64,000 nucleotides of DNA from Shewanella mesophila (GCF_019457515.1 NZ_CP080421.1:682001-746000); one strand, 5' to 3'; positions 45,265 to 55,723 are shown, numbered from the stretch's first letter. Numbers and translations: made by a program. The notes: a model not told the origin generated them from the sequence alone.

Positions 45265-45690
45265 TTATCCTTCACTGCGGCTCTGGCGGTATTTGGGCAG
45301 ATCATCGCTTATCTTGAGCCAGTCTGCCTGCTGATCTGTGTGAATATGATATCTGGGCGCCACAGCGTTTGGGTTATCCAGCGAGGCGATGCTCAGGGTG
45401 TAGTAATCTGGGTAATCGGTACTGCGGTAGCTGATACTGGTGCCGCATTGGTTACAGAAACCACGGCGAATGGTGGTTGATGAAGCATATTCCGTTGGCG
45501 ATCCCTTAAGCCAAGTGATCTGCTCGGTTTTAAAATCCACCCAGCAGGCGGCCATCGCGCCTGTGCTCTTGCGGCATTGGCTGCAGTGACAGTAATCACT
45601 GTCAAACGGCATGGCAGATACTTGATAACGCAGTGCGCCGCAAAGGCAGCCGCCTTGGAGTGCTGCTGTATTTTTGATTTTTGAAGTCAT
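45265..45690 (-). CDS. GFA family (CENP-V/glutathione-dependent formaldehyde-activating-like) protein
   Basis: 141 residues. Zinc-binding Cys pattern GGCLCGALRY, YCHCSQCRKSTG and FCNQCGT fits the GFA fold. Some members bind glutathione-formaldehyde adducts (Gfa) but most small bacterial homologues have no proven reaction. Cytosolic. It marks the right border of the repeat-rich accessory region: R5 reaches to within 9 bp of its stop codon. Confidence 0.85.
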   Translation of the reverse strand: MTSKIKNTAALQGGCLCGALRYQVSAMPFDSDYCHCSQCRKSTGAMAACWVDFKTEQITWLKGSPTEYASSTTIRRGFCNQCGTSISYRSTDYPDYYTLSIASLDNPNAVAPRYHIHTDQQADWLKISDDLPKYRQSRSEG

Positions 45691-45891
45691 AACTTTCCCT
45701 GTTTATTGCTAGCTATTAAGAACTATAGCCAAGCATACCCATAACTTATATAGGCTGTTACCGTCCTTGAATGCTGACGAGAAGTCAATGTTGCTCTGTA
45801 GGCAGATGATTTGGGCAGAGATGTAACGAAACAAAGGTTAATCGTCAAAAAGGGGCGCAGACCTGCCTGGCCCCAGCTAACAATTATGCTA

Positions 45892-47361
45892 CTACTTTGT
45901 CAGTGCTGCCGCATTTGGGCGGCGAGTACGACGGCGTGCTGGTGCGTTACCATCTCTGTGTTCGCTCTTGCCTTGGTAAGGACTCTTGCTTTCTCCTTGC
46001 CCTTGGCGATTCTGACCTTGACGATCTTGACTCTGGCCTTCGGCGCTAGGCTTGCTGGCTGCGCCACTGCGACGCTTACTTTGGCCTTCGCGGTTGGCTT
46101 GTGGCTTATCGTCATTGCGGTTGTGTCCGCCACTATTACGCGGTGCGCGGTTGCCGCTTGGCTTGGTATTACGTGGACCACGGTTTTGGTTGTGGCGCTT
46201 AGGCGTCAAGTCTGTTTCTGGCAGCTTGTGAGTCGATTCAAACCCTACCACTTCGGTGCGAGGCAAGTTTTTACCAATAAGGCGCTCAATATCGGCCAGC
46301 AGTTTAAACTCTTCGCTGCTGACCAAGGAGATAGCTTTGCCATCGGCACCCGCGCGGCCAGTACGACCGATACGATGCACATAATCCTCTGGCACGTTGG
46401 GCAGATCAAAGTTGACCACCTGTGGCAGTTGGTCGATATCGAGACCACGAGCGGCAATATCGGTCGCCACTAACACACGCACTTCACCAGTTTTAAAGTT
46501 GGCGAGGGCTTTGGTTCGTGCACCTTGGCTCTTATTGCCGTGAATCGCCGCCGAGGTGATACCTTTGGCATCTAAGTTCTTGGCTAAACGGTTGGCGCCA
46601 TGCTTGGTACGACTAAATACCAATACTTGTTGCCAATCATTTTGTTTAATGAGTTGCACCAGTGCCGCCGATTTTTGAGTTTTGTCCACAGGACAAATTA
46701 ACTGCTCAACAGTGTTAGCCGTGGTGTTACGTGGGGTCACCGAGATCTCGACTGGGTTATTCACTAAGCCTTTGGCTAAGGTGCGGATCTCATCGGAGAA
46801 GGTGGCCGAAAACATTAGGTTTTGGCGTTTTGGCGGCAATATGGCCAATACCTTTTTGATATCGTGAATAAAGCCCATGTCTAGCATGCGGTCGGCTTCG
46901 TCGAGTACTAAGACTTCGAGTTGGCTAAAGCTTAAGGCTCTTTGATTATAAAGGTCGAGTAAACGTCCTGGTGTTGCCACCAGAATATCGACGCCGCGAT
47001 TAAGCTGGCTGATCTGTGGGCTAATACCTACACCACCAAATACCACCGCGCTGCGAAGCGGAAGGTATTTACCGTATGTGGTGACGCTTTCTGCGATTTG
47101 TGCTGCGAGCTCTCGTGTTGGTGTTAATACCAAGGCGCGCACTTGCTTAGCGCGAGCACGCTCGCCTTTGCTCAGTAGTTCTAGCAGTGGCAGGGTAAAG
47201 CCTGCCGTCTTGCCCGTGCCGGTTTGTGCCGCCGCCATCACATCCTTGCCTTCTAACACCGCAGGAATTGCCTGTGCTTGGATAGGGGAGGGTGTTTCAT
47301 AACCTTTTTGGGCTACAGCTTTTAAAATTGGGGCGGATAAACCTAGGGAGGTAAAACTCAT
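45892..47361 (-). CDS. rhlE: DEAD-box RNA helicase, RhlE-like
   Basis: 489 residues from ATG 47361, the residue where the family begins ([21 protein letters not shown]); a TTG 24 bp earlier is less likely. Motif [16 protein letters not shown], and [10 protein letters not shown] are intact. The tail from about 385 is low-complexity, rich in Arg, Asn, Gln and Gly ([22 protein letters not shown]), typical of RhlE-type proteins that bind RNA non-specifically. Acts in cold tolerance, ribosome assembly or mRNA decay. Confidence 0.92.
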   Translation of the reverse strand: MSFTSLGLSAPILKAVAQKGYETPSPIQAQAIPAVLEGKDVMAAAQTGTGKTAGFTLPLLELLSKGERARAKQVRALVLTPTRELAAQIAESVTTYGKYLPLRSAVVFGGVGISPQISQLNRGVDILVATPGRLLDLYNQRALSFSQLEVLVLDEADRMLDMGFIHDIKKVLAILPPKRQNLMFSATFSDEIRTLAKGLVNNPVEISVTPRNTTANTVEQLICPVDKTQKSAALVQLIKQNDWQQVLVFSRTKHGANRLAKNLDAKGITSAAIHGNKSQGARTKALANFKTGEVRVLVATDIAARGLDIDQLPQVVNFDLPNVPEDYVHRIGRTGRAGADGKAISLVSSEEFKLLADIERLIGKNLPRTEVVGFESTHKLPETDLTPKRHNQNRGPRNTKPSGNRAPRNSGGHNRNDDKPQANREGQSKRRSGAASKPSAEGQSQDRQGQNRQGQGESKSPYQGKSEHRDGNAPARRRTRRPNAAALTK

Positions 47362-47776
47362 AGATGGGTCTCTTGGGGCTGCCAAGGGCAGCGAAATTCA
47401 GGTGCCAGGTACGCTGGCGGGCGTGCATCTTACAGGATCTGGTTAAAAATCGCTAATTATTCGGTGGAACTCGGCGGCAAAATATACAGTTTTAGCGCGA
47501 CATATAGTCTTGTCTGTGGTTAAAAGTATAGGTTAATTGCTTTGCTGGTGTAAAAATCGACTCGCTATCGTTTGTGGTGTGCTGGTGGAATGGCGATTAT
47601 TTGTCAAGCGGGTTAAGTAAAATCAATTTAATGCTATTATTCTCTCGCTCATGATTGAGTTTTGTGCAAAGGAGACTACAATAGCCGCCTTTCTGCTTTA
47701 CATCATATTTATGTCAGCAGCACCCAACCCATATTGATAGCGAACTAGACACTCGAAGATCGAATTAGGAAATACA
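47362..47776. promoter_or_regulatory. Divergent rhlE / small-protein intergenic region
   Basis: 415 bp with no credible gene. For the plus-strand gene at 47777, TTGAGT (47655-47660) and TACAAT (47677-47682) with 16-bp spacing form a plausible sigma-70 promoter. The rhlE leader is about 200 bp or more, as is common for cold-inducible helicases, but I see no named regulatory element. Confidence 0.35.
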
Positions 47777-48109
47777 ATGACGCAACAAAAGAAATACGGT
47801 CTTCGTGTGATCGAAGCCGAAGGTACATGGACTGCACAAGTGACTCGCCGCATGACTGCACGTAAGACGGTCGTCTCTAAATCTCAAAAGGGTTTTGCTA
47901 CTGAAGCAGAAGCCAACGAGTGGGGCAATAAAGCACTACAACAGATTGTTGAAAATCTAATGGTGCGTAACGAACGTCGTGCTAAGCAACGTAATGAGCG
48001 TAACGAAGCGCTAGCGGCAAAAGAAACGGCGGCACAAGAGTGGCGTGATGCGCACGGCGATAACGAAGCAGACGATGATGAAGACGAGATCTATATCAAG
48101 CAAGATTAA
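47777..48109 (+). CDS. DUF3622-like small conserved protein
   Basis: 110 residues. N-terminal 60 (KKYGLRVIEAEGTWTAQVTRRMTARKTVVSKSQKGFATEAEANEWG) fit my memory of DUF3622, a small family in Shewanella and Vibrio. Then a charged helix rich in Arg/Asn/Glu and a strongly acidic end (EADDDEDEIYIKQD). Soluble; basic then acidic halves suggest RNA- or protein-binding but function is unknown. GGAAAT lies near the start. Terminator follows. Confidence 0.75.
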   Translation: MTQQKKYGLRVIEAEGTWTAQVTRRMTARKTVVSKSQKGFATEAEANEWGNKALQQIVENLMVRNERRAKQRNERNEALAAKETAAQEWRDAHGDNEADDDEDEIYIKQD

Positions 48110-48131
48110 TTTTTGCTGAAAATATGTCGTG

Positions 48132-48161
48132 AAAAAGCCAGCCAGTTGCGCTGGCTTTTTT
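48132..48161 (+). terminator. Intrinsic terminator
   Basis: AAAAAGCCAGC and GCTGGCTTTTT arms around CAGTTGC, with T continuing. Ends the 47777 gene. Confidence 0.9.
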
Positions 48162-48293
48162 GATCTAGCTCAATTTTTGTGAGCCTCATAACATTTACGT
48201 TAGCCGCTATTTATTCCCAGTTCATTGCCTGCGATACTTCACCAATATTGAATATGCCCCTCTAGCCCTTGAACCCGTTCTCTTCGGAGCCCC

Positions 48294-50105
48294 ATGGATA
48301 AAAGCTTAGAAAAAGTATTGTCTGCTTGGTTGAAACAACAAAAATCGACTTGTGGTATCTACCTTAATCTTACCGTTATGTTTGGTGTGCTGACGGGGGT
48401 TGCCTTAGTACTGCAAGCTTACCTACTCGCCACTATGTTACATGGAATGATTATTGAGTCTTTGCCTAAAACTCAGTTTATTAATCACTTCTATGCCTTG
48501 CTTGCAGTCATCGCGCTTAGAGCATTATTAGCCTACGCCCGAGAGCGAATTAGTTTTAAGGCTGGGTGCTTACTAAGAGGCGCGATTCGTAAGGCTGTTT
48601 TAGATAAGTTGACCGAGCTTGGTCCCATCTTTATTAAGGGAAGACCGGCGGGAAGCTGGGCGAGTATTGTATTAGAGCAGGTCGAAGATCTACATGACTT
48701 CTATGCTAAGTACCTGCCACAAATGATGTTAGCGGGATTTATTCCGTTAACCATTTTAGCCGTGGTGTTTCCTATTAACTGGGCGGCGGGCATTATTTTG
48801 TTAGCCACTGCGCCGCTTATTCCGCTATTTATGATCTTGGTGGGTATGGGGGCGGCCGATGCCAATCGGAAGAACTTTAGCGCGCTGGCGAAGCTCAGCG
48901 GCCACTTTATGGATCGCCTAAAAGGGATGAGTACCATCAAACTCTTCGACCGCGGCGACAGCGAAGTTAAGGCGATTGAAACGGCTTCAGAAGAGTTCCG
49001 TGAGCGCACTATGTCGGTGCTGCGGATGGCATTTTTAAGCTCTGCGGTGCTTGAGTTTTTCGCTGCGGTATCGATAGCCGTGTTGGCGGTTTATTTTGGG
49101 TTTAGTTTTCTCGACCATTTAGATTTTGGTCACTACGGCGCGGGGCTGACGCTATTTACTGGCTTGTTTGTGCTTATTTTAGCACCAGAGTTCTACCAGC
49201 CTCTGCGCGATATGGGCACCCATTATCACGCCAAAGCCCAAGCCATTGGTGCGGCAGAAGCCTTGATGGAGTTGCTTAACCATCAAGTTGAAGCGGATAA
49301 AGCATCTAGGTCAATGCAGCCTTTTTCTGCAATTGCTCCACTGCAGTTAGAGATGCAAGATGTTATCGTTAACAGCCTCGATGGCAAAAGGCTAGTCGGG
49401 CCTATTAGTCTTGAATTAAGTGCTGGACAACATATTGCACTCGTTGGTCCAAGTGGTGCGGGTAAGAGTAGTTTACTTAATATGTTACTCGGTTTTTTAC
49501 CCTATCAAGGCTCAGTATTGGTCAACGGCATTGAGTTGAGTCAACTCGATAAGGTGAGTTATCGCAGTCATCTGGCGTGGCTCGGCCAAGAGCCACAACT
49601 GTTTCATGGCACGGTTCGTGACAATATCGCGATGAGTGATCCAGAGATGAGTGATAGCACCATTTTGTCACTGCTCGATAAAGCCAACATTGGTGATTTT
49701 GTCGATAAACAAGTATTGGGATTGTCTCATCCCATTGGTGAACAAAGTGCAGGGGTTTCTGTTGGCCAGGCCCAGCGTCTGTGTCTCGCCAGAGCACTGG
49801 GCCAAGACGCCAAACTGTTCTTACTCGACGAACCGACTGCAAGTTTAGATAGCCACAGCGAGCAAGCGGTTCTATCTGCGCTCAGCAAAGCGATGAGCCA
49901 CGCATCATCATTGATGGTGACTCACAGATTGGAGACCTTAGCTCAGATGGACACTATTTTTGTGTTAGACAAAGGGCTTGTGGTGCAACAGGGGAGTTAT
50001 AGCGAGCTCGTTCGTCAGCCTGGGGTATTTCGCGATATGTGCCACGATCAACAAGGGATAGAACAAGGGGCAGTAAAAGGAACCGAAGATGAGGTGCGAC
50101 TATGA
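48294..50105 (+). CDS. cydD: Cysteine/glutathione ABC exporter subunit CydD
   Basis: 603 residues, an ABC half-transporter. Six membrane helices lie in about 25-310; the nucleotide-binding domain has Walker A VGPSGAGKSS, signature VSVGQAQR (a variant of LSGGQ) and Walker B LFLLDEPTASLD. With CydC it exports cysteine and glutathione to the periplasm and is needed for cytochrome bd assembly. ATG 48294 is preceded by CGGAG. It overlaps cydC by 4 bp. Confidence 0.93.
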   Translation: MDKSLEKVLSAWLKQQKSTCGIYLNLTVMFGVLTGVALVLQAYLLATMLHGMIIESLPKTQFINHFYALLAVIALRALLAYARERISFKAGCLLRGAIRKAVLDKLTELGPIFIKGRPAGSWASIVLEQVEDLHDFYAKYLPQMMLAGFIPLTILAVVFPINWAAGIILLATAPLIPLFMILVGMGAADANRKNFSALAKLSGHFMDRLKGMSTIKLFDRGDSEVKAIETASEEFRERTMSVLRMAFLSSAVLEFFAAVSIAVLAVYFGFSFLDHLDFGHYGAGLTLFTGLFVLILAPEFYQPLRDMGTHYHAKAQAIGAAEALMELLNHQVEADKASRSMQPFSAIAPLQLEMQDVIVNSLDGKRLVGPISLELSAGQHIALVGPSGAGKSSLLNMLLGFLPYQGSVLVNGIELSQLDKVSYRSHLAWLGQEPQLFHGTVRDNIAMSDPEMSDSTILSLLDKANIGDFVDKQVLGLSHPIGEQSAGVSVGQAQRLCLARALGQDAKLFLLDEPTASLDSHSEQAVLSALSKAMSHASSLMVTHRLETLAQMDTIFVLDKGLVVQQGSYSELVRQPGVFRDMCHDQQGIEQGAVKGTEDEVRL

Positions 50106-51910
50106 AGCGTAACGGCGCGGCGCATCTGCTGCCATTTTTAACACTGTTTCGGCGTCAGTGGTTGATGATGCTAATCGGTTTAACTTTGAGTATTACCACC
50201 TTAATGGCTGGCATTGGCTTGTTGTCACTGTCTGGCTGGTTTTTGTCGGCCACTGCGGTTGCGGGTTTGAGCGTGGCAACGGCGCAGGCATTTAACTATT
50301 TTACCCCAGCAGGTGGGGTGCGCTTTTTATCCATAGCCCGAACAGCCAGTCGTTATGGCGAGCGTCTTGCCACCCACGAAGCCACCTTTAAATTACTGAC
50401 AACCCTTCGTTGTTGGGCGTGGTGCAAACTAATGCCGCTCAGTGCGAGTGACCTTAAGGGAGTGCGTAGGGGCGATCTGCTTAACCGTTTGGTATCAGAC
50501 ATAGATACGCTAGATCATCTCTATCTGCGTTTAGTGACTCCAATGGCGGCCTCACTACTGATGATCGCGGCGCTCTATCTTTTTCTCGGTTGGTTTGATT
50601 CAACACTGGCATTGACCCTGTGCAGTCTGCTGTTGCTGTTGTGGCTACTGCTGCCGTTAACGTTTTACCAGTTGGGGCATAAACCCGGCATTGAACAACT
50701 GGACGCTAAGCGTCATTTTCGAGTACTGATGCTCGAATATCTGCAGGGACAATCTGAGCTAACTCTCTTTGGTGCTGTGACACGTTTTCGCGGCGAATTA
50801 GATAAGGCTCAGTCGCGACTCTTTGCCAGTCAATCTGCGATGGCCAATGTTACCGCGCTCAGTCAGGCCGCGTTAGTCTTATGTCACGGGCTAGCCGTAG
50901 TTGCACTATTATATTTAGCCGCAGATGGTGTTGGCGACAACCTGCCGCCAGGCCCCATGCTCGCTCTCGTTGTATTCTCGACCTTGGCCTGTATCGAGAT
51001 GTTGATGCCACTGGCTGGGGCATTTCAGCATCTATCTGCCTGTGTTTCAGCGGCTGAGCGAGTTAATCAGCTGGTGGATCAAACGCCAAGTATCCAGTTT
51101 GAGGAAACCTCGAATCGGCAAGTTACCCAAGGTGCGCTTGTGCTTAAGGATATTGATTTTGCTTATGTTACAGGGCAGAAGGTGCTCAATGGGATCAATT
51201 TGACCATTAATGCGGGCGATAAGGTCGCGTTACTTGGGCAAACGGGCTGCGGTAAATCGAGCCTGTTATCGTTAATTACTCGGGAGTGGCAGCAACAAGC
51301 GGGTGAGCTGACCTTAGATGGGCAATCTATTGAGCACTACAGTGAGCGTGAGCTACGCCGCGGTATGACAGTGGTGAGCCAACGTATCTATCTGTTTGCT
51401 GGAACGCTGCGAGATAACTTAACCTTAGCCCAGCTTGATCAGATCCCCCAAGGCTTAACTCGCACAGAGACAAAGGCGGCCGTTGCTGCTAATGATCTTA
51501 AGCTGATAGAGGTGCTTAATCGAGTCGGGCTCGCTACATTGACTCAAGGCGATAAGCCGCTAGATATTTGGATTGGTGAGGGAGGGCGTCAGCTTTCAGG
51601 AGGCGAGCAGCGCCGTATTGGCGTCGCTAGAGCTTTGTTGCGCGATGCACCGTTACTGTTACTCGATGAGCCAACAGAGGGGCTAGATCAACGCACCGAG
51701 CGTGAGATCATGGCGCTGCTGTTAGCATTTGCACAAGGTAAAACTCTATTGATGATAAGCCATCGTCTGACGGCGATGGCACAGATGGATAGGATTCACC
51801 TGATGGAAAACGGGGTTATTCGTCGCAGCGGCGATCATCAAACTTTGTTGCAACAAGACACGCATTACGCCAGTTTACATCGAAGGCTGAACAACTCGAG
51901 TGTAGACTAA
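50102..51910 (+). CDS. cydC: Cysteine/glutathione ABC exporter subunit CydC
   Basis: 602 residues, partner half-transporter. Membrane region about 20-300 with the GLLSLSGWFLSATAVAGL start and ARTASRYGERLATHEATF typical of CydC; Walker A LGQTGCGKSS, signature LSGGEQRR, Walker B LLLLDEPTEGLD. Starts inside the cydD stop (ATGA overlap). Convergent with the small HTH gene 6 bp downstream. Confidence 0.93.
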   Translation: MKRNGAAHLLPFLTLFRRQWLMMLIGLTLSITTLMAGIGLLSLSGWFLSATAVAGLSVATAQAFNYFTPAGGVRFLSIARTASRYGERLATHEATFKLLTTLRCWAWCKLMPLSASDLKGVRRGDLLNRLVSDIDTLDHLYLRLVTPMAASLLMIAALYLFLGWFDSTLALTLCSLLLLLWLLLPLTFYQLGHKPGIEQLDAKRHFRVLMLEYLQGQSELTLFGAVTRFRGELDKAQSRLFASQSAMANVTALSQAALVLCHGLAVVALLYLAADGVGDNLPPGPMLALVVFSTLACIEMLMPLAGAFQHLSACVSAAERVNQLVDQTPSIQFEETSNRQVTQGALVLKDIDFAYVTGQKVLNGINLTINAGDKVALLGQTGCGKSSLLSLITREWQQQAGELTLDGQSIEHYSERELRRGMTVVSQRIYLFAGTLRDNLTLAQLDQIPQGLTRTETKAAVAANDLKLIEVLNRVGLATLTQGDKPLDIWIGEGGRQLSGGEQRRIGVARALLRDAPLLLLDEPTEGLDQRTEREIMALLLAFAQGKTLLMISHRLTAMAQMDRIHLMENGVIRRSGDHQTLLQQDTHYASLHRRLNNSSVD

Positions 51911-51916
51911 ATGAGA

Positions 51917-52093
51917 TTAACCTAAGCGTTTGGCAAACTCTAAATAGCGCAGCACTTCGGCTTCGTTGAACAGGTAACCATCTCCTTCTGCGACATTCGA
52001 TAGCAGGTTTTCTCGGGCATAGCGTTTAATGGTTGCGGGCGTTTTATCGAGTAGGGTGCAGACTTCATCTAGGGTGAGTTGTTTTTCGCTCAT
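51917..52093 (-). CDS. Small helix-turn-helix (MerR/excisionase-like) protein
   Basis: 58 residues from ATG 52093, with AGGAA 8 nt upstream. A longer frame would run back through the putA terminator. LTLDEVCTLLDKTPATIKRYARENLLSNVAEGDGYLFNEAEVLRYLEFAKRLG reads as a winged HTH: recognition helix TPATIKRYARENLL and wing GDGYLF. A DNA-binding role is inferred. It lies directly after putA on the same strand, beyond a terminator. PutA here lacks its own DNA-binding domain, which makes this gene a candidate regulator. Confidence 0.75.
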   Translation of the reverse strand: MSEKQLTLDEVCTLLDKTPATIKRYARENLLSNVAEGDGYLFNEAEVLRYLEFAKRLG

Positions 52094-52179
52094 GCTATTG
52101 TTCCTATTTGGATGTTTTGCGTTTGGCATTTGATGCTTGATGTTTAAGTATAGGAGCTGATCTGCAAGGCGGTTCAAAA

Positions 52180-52213
52180 TAAAAAAGCCAGTGGTGTGAA
52201 CCACTGGCTTTAC
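52180..52213 (-). terminator. Intrinsic terminator of putA
   Basis: On the minus strand AAAGCCAGTGG and CCACTGGCTTT arms around TTCACA, followed by T residues. Confidence 0.9.
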
Positions 52214-52229
52214 TGACAAGTCGCTAAAA

Positions 52230-55200
52230 CTACTCGTCGCTATCGCCCAAGGAGAGTAGCGTCGCGTTACCACCGATAGCGGTGATATTGTTGGTGCGGG
52301 TCTTCTCGGTTACGAAACGAGTGAGGTAGTGTGGACCACCGGCCTTTGGTCCTGTACCAGAAAGACCTTGACCACCAAATGGCTGTACGCCCACAACTGC
52401 GCCAATTTGGTTACGGTTAATATAAACATTACCCACGTTAACCTTGTCGGCCACTTCTAGCGCATGGCCTTCGTTGCGGCTATGGATGCCCAATGTTAAA
52501 CCAAAGCCAGTAGAGTTAATCTCATCGATAACTTTTGGCAGATCGGATGCTTTGTAGCGGATCACGTGCAGGATAGGACCAAAATGTTCTTTCTCAAGTA
52601 CCTTGATTGAGTCGATCTCTACAGCTGTTGGTGCAACAAAGTGACCATTTTCGCTGCCCGCTGGTAACTCAAGCTGATTAATCAAACGACCCACTTGCTT
52701 GATGTAATCGATATGGGCATTTAGGTTTGCCTTAGCGGTGGCATCAATTACTGGCCCCACATCGGTTTTGACGAAGCTTGGGTCACCTATGGTCAGTTCG
52801 TTCATCGCCCCTTTCATTACGTCGATAACGCGCTCTGCAATATCTTCTTGCAAGAACAATACGCGCAGCGCCGAACAGCGTTGACCCGCACTGGTGAATG
52901 ATGAAGAGACCACATCGTTAACCACTTGCTCTGGCTGTGAGGTTGAATCGACAACCATGGCATTTTGGCCACCCGTTTCGGCGATTAGCGGAATGATCGC
53001 CCCATCACGCTGAGCTAGGGTTAAGTTGATGCGTTTGGCCGTAACGGTCGAACCAGTAAAGCAGACGCCACCAATACGCTCATCGGCGGTGATCGTTGCG
53101 CCAACCGTTGCCCCAGTACCCGGTAGGAACTGCAGCGCTTCTTTAGGAATACCCGCTTGGTGAGCCAGTTGCACCGCGCGGAAGCCAACGATAGAGGTTT
53201 GCTCGGCAGGCTTAGCGACAACCGTGTTACCTGCGGCAAGCGCTGCGGCGACTTGACCTAAGAAGATAGCCAATGGGAAGTTCCATGGGCTGATACAAAC
53301 AAACACACCGCGGCCTTGCAGGAATAGCTCGTTAAGTTCGCCCGTTGGGCCAGGAAGTAGTTCAGGTTTAGCCATCATCTTCTTCGCTTGTACGGCGTAA
53401 TAGCGACAGAAATCAACCGCTTCGCGAACTTCGTCGATACCATCTTGAATGCTCTTACCCGCTTCGCGAGTACAAAGCGCAATAAGCTCTTCACGATTTT
53501 CTTCTAACAGATCGGCGAGTTTTTGCAGTGCATTAGCACGTACTTCAACAGGCGTTGAGCACCAACTACCAAAGGCATTGTGAGCGCTGGCAAGCGCCTG
53601 CTCAACCGCTTGGTTATTGGCAAATGCGACTTTACCGACCACCTTAGTGGTATCGAATGGACTGACGACTTCTATGGTTTCACCGCTGAGGATCTCGCCA
53701 TTGACGATAGGGCCTGCAGACCATGTAGTGTCTTTAAATTTGTCTAAAGCCGCGAAGAATGGCTCTGACTCAGAAATGATATTCATGTTGATTCCCTTAG
53801 AGTTTTTACGTTCGGCACCAAATATATCTTCTGGCTGAACTATCTTGTTATTAGCTAGGGTTTTGTAGCCTTGTAGGGTCGTCAAAGGATGGACAACCAA
53901 AGATTCAATCGGTGTCTTAGGGTCGACTAACTTGTGTACAAATGAGGTGTTAGCGCCATTTTCAAGTAAGCGACGAACTAAGTAGGGCAGTAGATCTTTA
54001 TGAGCACCCACAGGGGCATAAATACGCACCGTACTGACACCGCTTTCAGCAAGTAGTGTGTCGTATAGCTCTTCGCCCATGCCATGTAAGCGTTGGAACT
54101 CATATAAGCGATCGCCTGCCATATCTGAAATAGCCGCAACAGTTTGCGCGTTGTGACTGGCAAACTGAGGATAGATGGCACCACGAGTGGCATCAGATAA
54201 TAGGTAGCGCGCGCAGGCAAGGTAAGAGACATCTGTGCCAGCCTTGCGTGTGTAAAGTGGGTAGCCACTCTCACCCGCGACTTGTGCCCATTTCAGCTCG
54301 CTATCCCAGTAAGCGCCTTTTACTAGACGCACAGGGATTTCATCGCCTTGATTTTTAGATAAACGGGTAAGCCAACATAATACTGGCAGAGCACGCTTAG
54401 AGTAGGCCTGAACGACGATGCCGAGTAATCCCCATCCCTTAGCGGCATCTGAGTTATACAACTTCTCAAACAGTTTTAAAGATAGCTCTAGGCGGTCGAC
54501 CTCTTCGGCATCGATAGAAACACCGACATTGAGGCTGCGGGCTTGGGTGACGAGCTTGACTAAGGTGTCGTATAGCTCTGTCATGGTTCTGTCTTCGTTA
54601 GCCACTTCATAACGAGGATGTAGTGCAGACAGCTTGATAGAAATCGTCGGGCGTGGTGCCTCGGTTTCATCGTAATTTTCGGCACCTAGGGTCGCGATGG
54701 CGTTTGAATAGTCATCGAAATATTTCTGTGCGTCCTTCATGGTGAGCGCTGCTTCACCTAGCATGTCATAGCTGTGGGTATAGCCCAGCTTACGTTTGTT
54801 AACGCTGTTTTTAAGGGCTTCTTTTACTGTGCGTCCAAGTACGAACTGCTTGCCCATGATCTTCATGGCGGCGAGCATGGCTTGACGGATCACTGGTTCG
54901 CCTAAACGGTTGACTAAGCGGTTAAGTAAGCTGCTTGGCTTGCCGTCGATATTCTTATCCAGATTAACGATTTTACCCGTTAGCATTAGTCCCCAAGTGG
55001 AGGCGTTAACCAGTGTCGAATCACTCTTGCTTAGGTGTTCATCCCACTTGGCGCCAGAGAGCTTGTCTTCGATCAATGCATCTGCAGTTTCCGCATCAGG
55101 AATACGCAGCAGGGCTTCGGCTAAACACATCAGGATAATGCCTTCCTGTGTTTCTAGGCTATATTGTTGCAAGAAAGCATCGATACCGACCATAAGGCCT

Positions 55201-55409
55201 TTTTTATCGTATTGGCGAACCTTACCGACTAAGTCATGGGCGCGCTGAGTGACTCGCTGGATCTCTGCTTCACTTGATGGAACCAGTTTAATCAGTTCAG
55301 CGAGGTATTGCTCTTCATCGACAATATAGTTGTTAGTGATCGCTTGAAAAAGCTCATCTAGGGTAGCTGAGTCGTAACGACCAGTCAGAACTTCACTTGC
55401 TTGGAACAT
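52230..55409 (-). CDS. putA: Bifunctional proline dehydrogenase / P5C dehydrogenase PutA (no DNA-binding domain)
   Basis: 1059 residues from ATG 55409, with GGTGGAAG upstream. Proline dehydrogenase barrel (about 115-460; ISIKLSALHPRYE, RLVKGAYWD) followed by an aldehyde dehydrogenase domain (about 545-1030) with ETGGQNAMVVD and catalytic Cys in SAGQRCSALRV. The roughly 50-residue ribbon-helix-helix and the C-terminal extra domain of E. coli PutA (1320 aa) are absent, so it is purely enzymatic. It channels proline to glutamate at the membrane, feeding ubiquinone. Confidence 0.95.
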   Translation of the reverse strand: MFQASEVLTGRYDSATLDELFQAITNNYIVDEEQYLAELIKLVPSSEAEIQRVTQRAHDLVGKVRQYDKKGLMVGIDAFLQQYSLETQEGIILMCLAEALLRIPDAETADALIEDKLSGAKWDEHLSKSDSTLVNASTWGLMLTGKIVNLDKNIDGKPSSLLNRLVNRLGEPVIRQAMLAAMKIMGKQFVLGRTVKEALKNSVNKRKLGYTHSYDMLGEAALTMKDAQKYFDDYSNAIATLGAENYDETEAPRPTISIKLSALHPRYEVANEDRTMTELYDTLVKLVTQARSLNVGVSIDAEEVDRLELSLKLFEKLYNSDAAKGWGLLGIVVQAYSKRALPVLCWLTRLSKNQGDEIPVRLVKGAYWDSELKWAQVAGESGYPLYTRKAGTDVSYLACARYLLSDATRGAIYPQFASHNAQTVAAISDMAGDRLYEFQRLHGMGEELYDTLLAESGVSTVRIYAPVGAHKDLLPYLVRRLLENGANTSFVHKLVDPKTPIESLVVHPLTTLQGYKTLANNKIVQPEDIFGAERKNSKGINMNIISESEPFFAALDKFKDTTWSAGPIVNGEILSGETIEVVSPFDTTKVVGKVAFANNQAVEQALASAHNAFGSWCSTPVEVRANALQKLADLLEENREELIALCTREAGKSIQDGIDEVREAVDFCRYYAVQAKKMMAKPELLPGPTGELNELFLQGRGVFVCISPWNFPLAIFLGQVAAALAAGNTVVAKPAEQTSIVGFRAVQLAHQAGIPKEALQFLPGTGATVGATITADERIGGVCFTGSTVTAKRINLTLAQRDGAIIPLIAETGGQNAMVVDSTSQPEQVVNDVVSSSFTSAGQRCSALRVLFLQEDIAERVIDVMKGAMNELTIGDPSFVKTDVGPVIDATAKANLNAHIDYIKQVGRLINQLELPAGSENGHFVAPTAVEIDSIKVLEKEHFGPILHVIRYKASDLPKVIDEINSTGFGLTLGIHSRNEGHALEVADKVNVGNVYINRNQIGAVVGVQPFGGQGLSGTGPKAGGPHYLTRFVTEKTRTNNITAIGGNATLLSLGDSDE

Positions 55410-55670
55410 AGTAATTACTTCCACCTGGACCTAATTAGGGACAGTTTTGGCTTGAACAAAATGTATGTGTTAAGACGCTTATTATTTTTTGTATACAATC
55501 TGGCGCCTTTTTCGCGCCGATTATACCTCCAAAATGTGATGAGGAACACTGTTGTAAGTGGGAATGTGAACTTTGCTTGATCTGGTCGGGGGAGATGGTG
55601 CGCTAGCTCAGTGTTTACGGGGCTTTGGCGGGAGATGGATGTTGTCGATTTGTTATCGTTTTTGAGGCAA
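55410..55670 (-). promoter_or_regulatory. putA upstream region
   Basis: AT-rich non-coding sequence between putA and the ygiM terminator. A TTGTATACAA palindrome at 55489-55498 could be part of a promoter or operator. No confident -10/-35 pair was placed. Confidence 0.35.
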
Positions 55671-55705
55671 AACAAAAAAGCCAGCAATCAAAGTGCTGGC
55701 TTTAA
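55671..55705 (-). terminator. Intrinsic terminator of ygiM
   Basis: On the minus strand AAAGCCAGCA and TGCTGGCTTT arms around CTTTGAT, followed by T residues. Confidence 0.9.
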
Positions 55706-55723
55706 ATCTGTTATCGCTTGGGA

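Noticed and set aside
45811..46473. Plus-strand gene of about 220 codons
   Set aside because: Antisense to the low-complexity tail of rhlE; repetitive Leu/Thr/Ala content is the mirror of the Gln/Arg/Gly tail.
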